This document shows, piece after piece, positions 27,021-35,744 of a stretch of 64,000 nucleotides of DNA. The stretch spans positions 493,103 through 557,102 of the forward strand of contig NZ_ML769316.1 of NCBI RefSeq assembly GCF_009720365.1. The letters run 5' to 3'. Origin of the DNA: Catellatospora paridis (lineage in GTDB: Bacteria > Actinomycetota > Actinomycetes > Mycobacteriales > Micromonosporaceae). Under the pieces are notes generated by a model that saw only the letters and a program-made list of their open reading frames with translations, did no database searches and was not told the origin of the DNA. Positions within the stretch are counted from its first letter, which is position 1. Each line of letters starts with the position of its first letter. Position numbers and translations under genes: made by a program.

Positions 27021-28946
27021 ATGACCACTCGGACGCACCCGGGCAACCGCGCCATGCTCCACGCCACCATGCTCACCCTGCGTCTGGCGGTCGCCGACCT
27101 CACCGGCACGCAGGGCTGGACCCGCCTGCTCGACGTCGCGGCCCGCCACCCCGGCCGCAGTGTCGATGACGTCCTGCTGATCGCACGCCAGTGCCCTGAC
27201 GCCACCGAACTGGCCACCTACGACCAGTGGCGGGCACGAGGCGTCCACGTCCGCCGTGGCGAACGCGGCCTGGCGCTGCTGCAACCGCTGGACGACACGG
27301 GCAGCGCCTTCGACGTCGTCAAAGTCTTCGACATCACGCAGACCAATGCCGCGCCCTCACCGCGGCAGCCCAAGCATGATCTCGTGCCGGTGGTGGCCGC
27401 CCTGGCGGCGCTGGCCCACCGCGCCGGGCTGACCGTGAAGCTGCGCCAGGGACTGGCGGCCGCGGCCCGCGCCGACGGCGACCGGCTCGACCTGGCCGCG
27501 AACCTGCCGATCTCCGCGACCGCCGGTCACCTGGTCCACCACCTGGCGCAACGCATGCTGCCCGCGGGCCCGGCCCGCCACGTGCAGGCCGCCGGCATAG
27601 CCCAGATCATCGCGCGGCGATTCGGTCTGCAGCCGCCCGACGCCGCCCTGCCCGAGCCCCGCCGCTGGGCCGAGACACTGGACCCGGCAGCCCCCGACCA
27701 AGCCGTCGTGGACTGCGCCGCGGCGATCATCAGCGCTGCCGACAAGCTCACCGGCCGCCTGCGGCACGCCCTCCACCGGCCCGCGGCGGCCGCACCGATG
27801 CCGAGCCGTCCCGCTCGGATTCCGGCGCAGCGCCGACCGGACCGAGCGGCAGCCGCCGCACCGGGCGCGCAAACCACAGACCGGGCCGCGCTGTACGCCG
27901 CCAACGCCGCCGCCGCCGCGTTCTTCAACGCGCACCTGCCCGCAAGCCGTGCCGCAGCCGCCTACCTGCGGTCGCGAGGCATCGCCACCGCCGTCGGCGC
28001 CGAAAGCAGCTGGCAGCTCGGCGTCGCCCCGCCCGGCGGCGACGCCCTTCTGCGGCATCTCCGCGCACTCGGCTTCGCCGCCCGGGTCCTGCTCGACGCC
28101 GGCCTGGTCGCCGCGAGCCGGCTGCACGACGGCGGCCTGTACGACCTGTTCCGCGACCGGCTGATGTTCCCCATCCACGCCCCCGACGGGCAGATCGCCG
28201 GGTTCACCGGCCGGGACCTGTCCGAACGCAGCAAGGCCAAGTTCTACAACACCCCCGCGACGGCGATCTTCCGCAAGAGCGAGCTGCTCTACGGCCTCGT
28301 ACCGCAGCTGCGGCAGCAGGGCGTGCCGACGCAGTTCGTCGTCGTCGAAGGGCCCACCGACGCCATCGCCGCGCACCTGGCCTACGCCGGGCTGGCCCGC
28401 GATGGCGTCACCACCGTCGCCGTCGCCCCCTGCGGCACCGCGTTCACCGCAGCCCAGCTCGCGCTGCTCGCCGCCAACGCCGGACCCGACACCTCACTGA
28501 TCATGTCGTTCGACGCCGACAATGCCGGCGCCAGAGCCCTGGACCGGGCCTACCCGCTGGCCGTCACCTGGCCGCACGGCCGAGTCCTGGGCACCGGACC
28601 CGCCGCGTTCAAGGACATCGCCGCGCTGCTGGCTGCCCGCGGCGCCGACGAGGCATTGCTCGACCTGCTCGCCGCCGAACGGCCGCTGCCACTGCTCGGC
28701 GCAGAACGTGCACTGGCCAAGGCGTTCCCCGAGGGATTCCACGCCGACTGGCCGGAAGCTCGGGTCCGCGCCGACCGGACCGTCGCCCCGTACCTGCTCG
28801 ACGCGGTGCGCCACGGTGACGTCGACCTGCTGCTGCAGTCGGCGGCAGCGCAGCTGGGCATCGCACCGCATCAACTCAGCCAAGGCGTGGTCCAGCACTT
28901 CGGAACGGCCGAGCTGTCCCCGGACCCCGCTCCGAAGCGGCCGTAG
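27021..28946 (+). CDS. DnaG-type primase core with ArdC/LtrC-like N-terminus
   Basis: The 641-residue protein starts with a region (about residues 15-110) resembling the N-terminal domain of the anti-restriction factor ArdC and LtrC-like conjugation proteins: [17 protein letters not shown] then VVKVFDIT. A helical stretch follows with HLVHHLAQ where ArdC peptidases have HExxH, so it is probably not an active peptidase. The C-terminal half matches the primase core: [22 protein letters not shown], then a TOPRIM with Glu443 (EGPTDA) and D498-x-D500 (SFDADNAG). No CHC2 zinc domain is present. Such proteins are typical of integrative and conjugative elements, suggesting a remnant of mobile DNA. 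The ATG follows GGTGAAGC. Confidence 0.75.
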   Translation: MTTRTHPGNRAMLHATMLTLRLAVADLTGTQGWTRLLDVAARHPGRSVDDVLLIARQCPDATELATYDQWRARGVHVRRGERGLALLQPLDDTGSAFDVVKVFDITQTNAAPSPRQPKHDLVPVVAALAALAHRAGLTVKLRQGLAAAARADGDRLDLAANLPISATAGHLVHHLAQRMLPAGPARHVQAAGIAQIIARRFGLQPPDAALPEPRRWAETLDPAAPDQAVVDCAAAIISAADKLTGRLRHALHRPAAAAPMPSRPARIPAQRRPDRAAAAAPGAQTTDRAALYAANAAAAAFFNAHLPASRAAAAYLRSRGIATAVGAESSWQLGVAPPGGDALLRHLRALGFAARVLLDAGLVAASRLHDGGLYDLFRDRLMFPIHAPDGQIAGFTGRDLSERSKAKFYNTPATAIFRKSELLYGLVPQLRQQGVPTQFVVVEGPTDAIAAHLAYAGLARDGVTTVAVAPCGTAFTAAQLALLAANAGPDTSLIMSFDADNAGARALDRAYPLAVTWPHGRVLGTGPAAFKDIAALLAARGADEALLDLLAAERPLPLLGAERALAKAFPEGFHADWPEARVRADRTVAPYLLDAVRHGDVDLLLQSAAAQLGIAPHQLSQGVVQHFGTAELSPDPAPKRP

Positions 28947-28954
28947 ACCCGCGA

Positions 28955-29281
28955 TCAGGCCGGGACGTCCCGGGGACCCCGACGACCGTTGCGGGTGACG
29001 CCCGGCTGCAGCGCGCACCGCCGAGCGGCGGTGCCCGCACCCACCGCCGCGAACAGGGCGACCAGCCCGCCGCCCAGCCACCCCACCAGCAGCAGGACGA
29101 CCGCCAGCACGACCGCGGCCACGGCCAGCGCGAAACCGAGCCGCGCCGCGCTCCGCCTGCGGTATTCGACCGGCGGGCAGACGACACCCGTGCTCAAGCC
29201 CACCACGAAAGCCGGGTCGCCCACGCGGGTCTGCTCGGCCAGCCCGTCAAGAAGTGCCTGTTCCTCCGGACGCAGCGACAC
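28955..29281 (-). CDS. DUF3040 family small membrane protein
   Basis: The 108-residue product starts MSLRPEEQALLDGLAEQ-like (GTG start), the usual DUF3040 N-terminus, and has two hydrophobic segments (FALAVAAVVLAVVLLLVGW and a following one). The GTG at 29281 has GGAGGAGG upstream. The family is abundant in actinobacteria and unassigned in function. It is convergent with the primase-like gene, separated by eight bases. Confidence 0.8.
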   Translation of the reverse strand: MSLRPEEQALLDGLAEQTRVGDPAFVVGLSTGVVCPPVEYRRRSAARLGFALAVAAVVLAVVLLLVGWLGGGLVALFAAVGAGTAARRCALQPGVTRNGRRGPRDVPA

Positions 29282-29446
29282 CGCACCCACCTCCTCCTGT
29301 GCCCACCTCCTACCCAGCACACACGCTCGCCTACCGCTCGCGAACCGCCGATATCCGCCACCGGCCGGGCTGCGCTAGATGCGAACCCCGGTTTGGCCCC
29401 AGCCCCCTGCGGGGTACGGCACAAGCATCGTCAGCAGGAGGCAGAA

Positions 29447-29581
29447 ATGTCGACCATCACCGACCCTCGCGATCCCGTGCAGCCCATGCCTGCACCGGAA
29501 CCGCCCCAGCCCGCTCCCCCGCCCACACCTCCGCCGCCGGCGCCGTCACCCATCCCGCCGGTCCCACCGCCGCCCATGTGA
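29447..29581 (+). CDS. Proline-rich 44-residue peptide
   Basis: The ATG has GGAGGC six bases upstream. The product is 23 prolines in 44 residues, with blocks PPPTPPPP and PPVPPPP and no Cys, Lys or His. It has no membrane segment and no recognised family. The strong ribosome site is the main evidence for expression. Confidence 0.5.
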   Translation: MSTITDPRDPVQPMPAPEPPQPAPPPTPPPPAPSPIPPVPPPPM

Positions 29582-29613
29582 CCGACAACGGCCCGGCCCG
29601 CGAATCGGTGGGA

Positions 29614-30174
29614 TCAGGGAAGGTTGACGCAAGCCAGCCGTGCGCCGGCCATACCGGCATGGCCGGCGGCGGTCTGCGTCGCCTCGGCATGGATGATCAG
29701 CGACCGTGGCGGGTTCTGCTCGTTGAACGGCCACTGATGGGTCGCGGAGCTCTGCGCGCTGCCGTCCGCGCCGGTGGTGAAGTCGAGCCACACCTCGTTG
29801 GTCGCGTTGGCGTACGCGGGGTCGGTGGACGGTTTCTCCGGCGTGGCTGCCGGGTCGCTCGTGTGCTGGTAGTGCGGCCCGGCGGCGGCGCCGTCGGGCC
29901 CGCAGGGCCGCTGGTGCAGGTGCGCGCCGTAGGCCCGATCCGGAACGAGTCCGGTCAGCCGGAGGGTGACCTTCGGCGTGGTCGCGGCATCGGCGATCGC
30001 CAGCCGCACGGTCGCTCCGGTCGGCACCACCGCCGGATCGTAGGTGACGGCCGCCGCATCGGGCGTATAGGTGCTGAACGACGCCTCCACCTGCGGCGCA
30101 GGTGTGGGCTGCACGGCGAACGCGGCGAGCGCCAGTGCGGCGGGCAGTGTCGCGGCGCGCATGACGGACCTCAT
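29614..30174 (-). CDS. Secreted Cu/Zn superoxide dismutase-like protein
   Basis: The 186-residue protein has a signal peptide (MRSVMRAATLPAALALAAFA). The conserved core contains GAHLHQRPCG, HYQH and SLIIHAE, with GMAGARLACV near the end, as in the SodC family where His residues bind copper and Cys pairs form the disulfide. The zinc-loop spacing differs from classical SodC, so it might be copper-only or a non-enzymatic relative. It starts at an ATG after a GGAGAGGGG site. No direct neighbours in operon. Confidence 0.65.
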   Translation of the reverse strand: MRSVMRAATLPAALALAAFAVQPTPAPQVEASFSTYTPDAAAVTYDPAVVPTGATVRLAIADAATTPKVTLRLTGLVPDRAYGAHLHQRPCGPDGAAAGPHYQHTSDPAATPEKPSTDPAYANATNEVWLDFTTGADGSAQSSATHQWPFNEQNPPRSLIIHAEATQTAAGHAGMAGARLACVNLP

Positions 30175-30362
30175 GCCGTCCCCCTCTCCGATCGGGCTGT
30201 GCCCCGGTCCGCCCTCGGCAGTACCCCGCGACCCGGATTCGGGAAACGTGCCGGCGGCTTCGACAGCGTCACCGCCGTTGCCGGCCACCTCGCGGTCCAC
30301 GTTTAGTCCGTCCGGAAGGTGGAAAAGATCAGGTTGTTGGGCGGACCACCAGGAGGAGCGGT

Positions 30363-30569
30363 ATGAGCATCAACGACGACGACCTGACGACCACGGGCGC
30401 AGCCGGGGCCGAAGGCCCGGACGACGCCGGCGCCGACGAGCGGGTCGACCCGGCTGAGCACGACGGCGGAGCCGACGGGGGCGCGGACCTGGAGGGCCCC
30501 CTGGACGCCGGCGCCGACGACGCGGTCGACTCGGCTGAGCACGACGGCGGAGCCGACGGCGGTGCCTGA
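30363..30569 (+). CDS. Acidic two-repeat peptide, possible substrate of the overlapping oxygenase
   Basis: The 68-residue product has 16 Asp and 5 Glu but one Arg and no Lys. It starts MSINDDDLTTTG, followed by two tandem 27-residue repeats (about residues 21-41 and 48-68), each ending AEHDGGADGGA and carrying one His. The two DNA copies (from 30423 and from 30504, 81 bases apart) are almost identical, so the duplication is recent. AGGAGGAG precedes the ATG. The stop overlaps the JmjC gene start by 8 bases, so the two are coupled. It has the form of a ribosomal peptide substrate; no processing enzyme other than the oxygenase is seen. Confidence 0.65.
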   Translation: MSINDDDLTTTGAAGAEGPDDAGADERVDPAEHDGGADGGADLEGPLDAGADDAVDSAEHDGGADGGA

Positions 30570-31779
30570 CCCGTTCGACCACGGCGCAGCGTCCGGCCTT
30601 GACGGGTCGGCGCTGCGCCGCTGCGTGGGAGACCCGGCGGAGTTCGAGCGCACCCACTGGGGCCTGCGGCCACTGTTACGCCGCGCCGACCGCCACGACG
30701 ACCTGTTCGACCTCGCCGCCGTCGATGAGCTGCTCAGCGAACGCGGCCTGCGCACCCCGTTCCTGCGTATCGCCAACGCCGGTGCCGTCGTGCCCGCGAA
30801 GAGCTTCACGGGCGGGGCAGGACTGGGCGCCGAGGTGTCCGACCAGATCCGCGACGACAAGGTCCTCGAACAGCTCGCCGCGGGTGCAACGTTGATCTTC
30901 CAGGGGCTGCACCGGATCTGGCCGCCGTTGCAGTCCTTCTGCCTCGACCTGGCCCGCGAGCTGGGCTGCGCCGTGCAGGCCAACGCCTACCTCACCCCCG
31001 CCGGGAACCAGGGATTCGCCACCCACTACGACACCCACGACGTGTTCGTGCTGCAGGTCGCCGGTGTCAAGCACTGGCAGGTGCACGAGCCCGTGCACCC
31101 CGACCCGCTGGAGCGCCAGACCTGGGGCGGACACGCCGACGAGGTCGCCGCATGCGCCACCGGCGACCCGTACCTCGACCACGTGCTCGACGAGGGCGAC
31201 GTGCTGTATCTACCCCGCGGCTGGCTGCACGCCGCTGCCGCCGTCGACCGCACCAGCCTGCACGTCACCCTCGGGCTGCGCCGGCCCACCCGGTACAGCA
31301 TCGTCGAGGCGCTGCTCGGCCTCGCCGCCGAGGATCCGCGGCTGCGCGCCGGCCTGCCCCTGGGCCTGGACCTGACCGACCCGGTCGCCCTCGCACCCCA
31401 TCTGGCCGCCACGGTGCAGGCACTGCAGGACTTCGCCGACAAGGCCGACGCCGAAAACGTCGCCCGCCGACTGCGACCCGGCCAGTGGACCGCGCACCGA
31501 CCCGGTCCGGTCCGCCCCTTGGCGCAGGCCGCGTTCGCCGACACGCTCACTGCCGACAGCCGGGTCCAACCGCGGCCCGGTCAACGCCTCGCTCTCGGCC
31601 AGGGACGGCTGGAGCTCGCCGACCGGACCGTCGGCTTCCCGCCCGCATGCGACGACGCCGTGCAGACGCTGCTCGCCGGACCCGCCGTACGCGTCGGCGA
31701 CCTGCCCGGCCTCGACGAGCAGTCACAACTCGTGCTCGTGCGGCGCCTGCTGCGCGAAGCCGTCGTCATCCCCGCCTGA
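30562..31779 (+). CDS. JmjC/cupin_8-like 2-oxoglutarate oxygenase
   Basis: The 405-residue protein resembles the bacterial ROXA/YcfD and human MINA53/NO66 type ribosomal oxygenases. The Fe(II) facial triad is visible as H155-x-D157 (HYDTHD) and H223 (GWLHAA), with an ASPAGNQGF-like approach (TPAGNQGFATHYD). The C-terminal third has helices like the winged-helix extension of the family. Such enzymes hydroxylate Arg or His of proteins. Start GTG 30562 overlaps the acidic-peptide stop. I infer it may hydroxylate that peptide, but a ribosomal protein substrate is equally possible. Confidence 0.85.
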   Translation: MPDPFDHGAASGLDGSALRRCVGDPAEFERTHWGLRPLLRRADRHDDLFDLAAVDELLSERGLRTPFLRIANAGAVVPAKSFTGGAGLGAEVSDQIRDDKVLEQLAAGATLIFQGLHRIWPPLQSFCLDLARELGCAVQANAYLTPAGNQGFATHYDTHDVFVLQVAGVKHWQVHEPVHPDPLERQTWGGHADEVAACATGDPYLDHVLDEGDVLYLPRGWLHAAAAVDRTSLHVTLGLRRPTRYSIVEALLGLAAEDPRLRAGLPLGLDLTDPVALAPHLAATVQALQDFADKADAENVARRLRPGQWTAHRPGPVRPLAQAAFADTLTADSRVQPRPGQRLALGQGRLELADRTVGFPPACDDAVQTLLAGPAVRVGDLPGLDEQSQLVLVRRLLREAVVIPA

Positions 31780-31864
31780 GCCGCCGAGCGAAGCCGACGT
31801 GTTCGTGCCAGCCGGGCGAACACACCCGAGGGAGAATGAAAAGGGATGCCACGGGAGGTGGACG

Positions 31865-32137
31865 ATGGCGAACAAGACGCGCTGGACCATCGATCTGGAC
31901 ATCGAAGAGGTCCAGGAGGAGCGGTGCACACGGGCGACGGCGAGGCTGCGCCGCGACGGGACGAGCCTGGAAAGCACGGGCACCGCCCACCGCCATCCCC
32001 GCGACCTGGACCTGGCACGCGTCGGCGACGATCTTGCGGCCGCTCGGGCCCTGGTCGAACTCGCCAGCTTGCTGCAGACCGACGCGGCCCAGGTCCTGGA
32101 GAAGTTCGGCGCGGCCCCGCCTGCACCGACCGTCTGA
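31865..32137 (+). CDS. DUF1876 family small protein
   Basis: The 90-residue product starts MANKTRWTIDLDIEE and continues with a dsRBD-like beta-alpha pattern (RATARLRRDG, VGDDLAAARAL), matching DUF1876, a small family common in Streptomyces and relatives. GGGAGG lies six bases upstream of the ATG. Function unknown; these genes are often condition-induced. Confidence 0.8.
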   Translation: MANKTRWTIDLDIEEVQEERCTRATARLRRDGTSLESTGTAHRHPRDLDLARVGDDLAAARALVELASLLQTDAAQVLEKFGAAPPAPTV

Positions 32138-32341
32138 GCTCCACCTGAGCGGGTGCCCCGACACCGGTGGGGACAGAAAGCCCAAAGCCGCCGGCGGACT
32201 TCGGATGGTGTTGATCCGGAACTCACCGCCTAGCCGGCATCGCAGCGGGCCCGGCGGGGCGCAGCTCGGAGGTGTGGCCGGGCCGCCAACCGGGTACGCA
32301 GCACGTCGAACGTTCGTGCTCCGCACAGGACGGCAGGTGCC

Positions 32342-33808
32342 ATGGCTGGTGGCGGTGTGGACGGCGTCGACGCGGTCGTGGTGGGCGCCGGACCGAACGG
32401 GCTCGCCGCGGCGGTGACCCTCGCCAGGGCCGGCCTGCGGGTGAGCGTCTTCGAGGCCGCCGACACCGTGGGCGGCGGCGCCCGCACCGAGCAGCTGACC
32501 CTGCCGGGCTTCCGGCACGACCCGTGCTCGGCGGTGCACCCGCTGGGAGCGGGCTCGCCCGTGCTGCGGTCCTGGCCGCTGGACCGTCACGGCCTGCAGT
32601 GGCTACAGCCGGAGGTGGCGCTGGCCCATCCGTTCCCGGACGGCACGGCCGCAATCCTGACCCGTTCCGTGGCACAGACCGCCGCCTCGCTGAACATCGA
32701 CGCGGCGCAGTACCGGCGGCTGGTCCGGCCGTTCCTGGGCCGGTGGGACCAGCTGGCTCCGGATGTGCTGCGCCCCCCGCTGGGCGCGCCGCCCCACCAC
32801 CCGCTGCTGCTCGCCCGTTTCGGCATACCCGCGGCGCTCCCGGCCGCGGTCCTGCTGCGGCTGTTCCACGGTCCGCTCGCGCGGGCCTTGCTGGCCGGGC
32901 TGGCGGCGCACACGACCTCGCCGCTGAGCTCGCCAGGCACCAGCGGTGTCGCGCTGACGTTCGCGCTGGCGGCGCACGCCGTCGGCTGGCCAATGGCGCG
33001 CGGCGGGTCCCAGTCCATCTCCGACGCCCTCGCGGCCTACCTGCGGGAACTGGGCGGGCAGGTGTACACCGGACACCCGGTCACGAGCCTGGACGAGCTG
33101 CCGCGGGCGCAGGCGTACCTGCTCGACGTCGTGCCGCAGCACCTCGCCGACCTGGCGGGCGCCCGGCTGCCGGAGCGTTACCGCGAACGGCTGCGCCGCA
33201 CCCGGCCCGGCCCGGCCGTCTTCAAGATCGATTATGCGCTGTCGGGACCGGTGCCATGGACGTCACCGGCCTGCCGCCAGGCGGGCACCGTGCACCTCGG
33301 CCCGTACGACGCCGACATCGGCGCGGCGCTGCAAGCAGTGCACCGCGGCGCCGCGCCCGACCCGCCGTTCCTGATCACGGCCCAGCCCAGCCTCTGCGAC
33401 CCGACGCGCGCCCCGGCCGGTTCCCACGTGTTCTGGGTGTACGCCCACGTGCCCAACGGCTGGACCGGCGACCTCACCCCCGCGATCGAGGCGCAGCTGG
33501 AACGGTTCGCACCGGGCTTTCGCGACCTGGTGCTCGCCCGAGCCGTCGCCGGACCCGCGGAGATCCAGCGGCGCAACCTCAACTACCTCGGCGGCGACAT
33601 CGCCGGCGGCAGCTGCGAAGGCCTGCGCCTGCTGTTCCGGCCGAACTTCGCACCGGTCCCCTACGCCACCCCGGACCCGGCCGTGTTCCTGTGCTCGGCA
33701 TCCACCCCACCCGGACCCGGCGTACACGGCATGTGCGGCTTCCACGCCGCCCGGGTGGCGCTGCGCAGAGTCTTCGGCATAAGGGTGCCGGGTCCCACGG
33801 AGTGCTGA
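32342..33808 (+). CDS. Phytoene-desaturase-like FAD oxidoreductase
   Basis: The 488-residue protein begins with a Rossmann motif [20 protein letters not shown] and the [10 protein letters not shown] pattern of carotenoid desaturase/retinol saturase-like enzymes. It lacks a downstream carotenoid cluster here, so it may act on another lipid or polyene. The stop is 1 base before the start of the lipase-maturation-factor-like gene, indicating an operon. FAD is the expected cofactor; the reaction is not determined. Confidence 0.82.
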   Translation: MAGGGVDGVDAVVVGAGPNGLAAAVTLARAGLRVSVFEAADTVGGGARTEQLTLPGFRHDPCSAVHPLGAGSPVLRSWPLDRHGLQWLQPEVALAHPFPDGTAAILTRSVAQTAASLNIDAAQYRRLVRPFLGRWDQLAPDVLRPPLGAPPHHPLLLARFGIPAALPAAVLLRLFHGPLARALLAGLAAHTTSPLSSPGTSGVALTFALAAHAVGWPMARGGSQSISDALAAYLRELGGQVYTGHPVTSLDELPRAQAYLLDVVPQHLADLAGARLPERYRERLRRTRPGPAVFKIDYALSGPVPWTSPACRQAGTVHLGPYDADIGAALQAVHRGAAPDPPFLITAQPSLCDPTRAPAGSHVFWVYAHVPNGWTGDLTPAIEAQLERFAPGFRDLVLARAVAGPAEIQRRNLNYLGGDIAGGSCEGLRLLFRPNFAPVPYATPDPAVFLCSASTPPGPGVHGMCGFHAARVALRRVFGIRVPGPTEC

Positions 33809-33809
33809 C

Positions 33810-35243
33810 ATGGACTGGTTCACCGCATCCGAGTACTGGTGGAGCCGGCTGCTGTTCCAGCGCGGCCTCGCCGCCGTCTACCTCCTCGCGTTCCTGGTGG
33901 CCGCCAACCAGTTCCGGGCGCTGCTCGGCGAGCACGGCCTCACCCCGGTGCCGCGGTTCCTCGCCCGCACCCCGTGGCGGCGCGCGCCGAGCATCTTCTA
34001 CCTGCACTACTCCGACCGACTGTCGACCGGGGTCGCATGGACGGGGGTCGCGGTGTCCGCCGCGCTGCTCGTCGGCGTCGGCGACGCGGTGCCGCTGTGG
34101 ACCGCGATGGCGATGTGGCTGCTGCTCTGGCTGCTGTATCTGTCGATCGTCAACGTCGGCCAGCTGTGGTACGGATTCGGCTGGGAGAGCCTGCTGCTGG
34201 AGGCCGGCTTCCTGGCGATCTTCCTCGGCAACGCCCGGGCCGGCCCGCCGGTCGTCATGCTCTGGCTGCTGCGCTGGCTGCTGTTCCGGCTCGAATTCGG
34301 CGCCGGGCTCATCAAGATTCGCGGTGACCGCTGCTGGCGCGACCTGACCTGCCTGTACTACCACCACCAGACGCAGCCCATGCCCGGCCCGCTGAGCTGG
34401 TGGTTCCACCACCTGCCGCGCCCGCTGCACCGCGCGGAGGTGGCCGCCAACCACGTCACCCAGCTCGTAGTCCCGTTCGGGCTGTTCCTGCCGCAGCCGG
34501 TCGCGAGCGGGGCCGCCGCGATCATCATCGTCACCCAGCTGTGGCTGGTCGCATCGGGCAACTTCTCCTGGCTGAACTGGATCGCGATCATCCTGGCCGT
34601 CTCGGCGCTGGACCTCTCCCCACTGCTCGGCACCGGCACGGCCGCGACCGGACCACCCTGGTACCACGTGGTCGTGCTCGCCGCCGCGGCGCTGGTGATC
34701 GTGCTCAGCTACCGGCCCGCCCGCAACCTGGTCTCGCGACACCAGCTGATGAACTTCAGCTTCGAACCGCTGCACCTGGTCAACACCTACGGCGCGTTCG
34801 GCAGCGTCACCAAGGTCCGCCACGAGATCGTCATCGAGGGCACCGACGAGTCGAGCCTCGGCCCGCACACGGTCTGGCGGGAGTACGGCTTCAAGGGCAA
34901 ACCCGGCGATCCCCGCCGGCTGCCGCGCCAGTTCGCGCCGTACCACCTGCGCCTGGACTGGCTGATGTGGTTCGCCGCGATGTCCCCGCTGTACGCCCAC
35001 CCGTGGCTGCTCGACCTGGTCGGCCGCCTGCTCACCGGCGACCACGCGCTGCTGCGGCTGCTGCGCGGCAACCCGTTCCCCGACCAGCCGCCGACCTACG
35101 TACGGGCGCTGCTCTACCGCTACCGGTTCACCACGCGCGCCGAGCGGCGCGCCACCGGCGCCTGGTGGCACCGCACCCTCGTCGACGAGTACCTGCCACC
35201 CATGGCACTCAAGCACAGCGTGCGTTCCCCGCACGGACCCTGA
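33810..35243 (+). CDS. Lipase maturation factor family membrane protein
   Basis: The 477-residue protein has about six hydrophobic helices in the N-terminal half (starting YWWSRLLFQRGLAAVYLLAF) and a conserved soluble C-terminal half with TYGAFGSVTK, EYGFKGKPGD and LRLDWLMWFAAM. This pattern matches the LMF1/LMF2 family, which in animals folds lipases in the ER. Bacterial members have unknown roles. It immediately follows the FAD oxidoreductase gene, so both may act on the same secreted or membrane substrate. Confidence 0.85.
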   Translation: MDWFTASEYWWSRLLFQRGLAAVYLLAFLVAANQFRALLGEHGLTPVPRFLARTPWRRAPSIFYLHYSDRLSTGVAWTGVAVSAALLVGVGDAVPLWTAMAMWLLLWLLYLSIVNVGQLWYGFGWESLLLEAGFLAIFLGNARAGPPVVMLWLLRWLLFRLEFGAGLIKIRGDRCWRDLTCLYYHHQTQPMPGPLSWWFHHLPRPLHRAEVAANHVTQLVVPFGLFLPQPVASGAAAIIIVTQLWLVASGNFSWLNWIAIILAVSALDLSPLLGTGTAATGPPWYHVVVLAAAALVIVLSYRPARNLVSRHQLMNFSFEPLHLVNTYGAFGSVTKVRHEIVIEGTDESSLGPHTVWREYGFKGKPGDPRRLPRQFAPYHLRLDWLMWFAAMSPLYAHPWLLDLVGRLLTGDHALLRLLRGNPFPDQPPTYVRALLYRYRFTTRAERRATGAWWHRTLVDEYLPPMALKHSVRSPHGP

Positions 35244-35411
35244 CACGGCATGAACCCGGCTTCGGCGCACCATGCGTTCCGTCCGTACCGTGGCGTAGCA
35301 GACTCCTCGAAGAAATCTCGACGGAGTGTGTCGGACCGGGGCAGCGGCGTTCGTAGCAGAGGTGAGAGGCCGCTGGAGGCAGCGGCCGCACCACGACAGG
35401 AGATGATCCCG

Positions 35412-35744
35412 ATGGCGCAGTACCTGGTTTCCGTGCTGTTCGACTCGAACGACCTCGCCACCGACGAGGAGATGGCCGCGATCGACGTCTTCAACGAGCA
35501 GCTTCAGGCGAACGGCCACTGGGTGTTCGCCGGAGGCCTCGCCTCGCCCGACACGGCCACGGTCATCGACGGCCGGGACGGGCAGCCGGTGTTCACCGAC
35601 GGGCCGTACCTGGAGTCGAAGGAGCACGTCGCCGGCTTCTGGATCATCGAGGCCCCCGACCTCGACGTGGCGCTCCGGCTCGCCGCCCAGGGGTCCAAGA
35701 GCTGCAACCGCCGGGTCGAGCTCCGGCCGTTCCTGGGCGAATGA
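35412..35744 (+). CDS. YCII-related protein of an ECF42-type sigma pair
   Basis: The 110-residue product is a YCII-fold protein with DGPYLESKEHVAGFWI, a variant of the DGPF motif, where the usual Phe is Tyr. The ATG at 35412 is chosen because AGGAG lies at a normal distance, while the ATG at 35403 is too close. The stop codon overlaps the next gene by ATGA. YCII/DGPF proteins are the standard neighbours of ECF42 sigma factors; their role is unclear. Confidence 0.82.
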   Translation: MAQYLVSVLFDSNDLATDEEMAAIDVFNEQLQANGHWVFAGGLASPDTATVIDGRDGQPVFTDGPYLESKEHVAGFWIIEAPDLDVALRLAAQGSKSCNRRVELRPFLGE

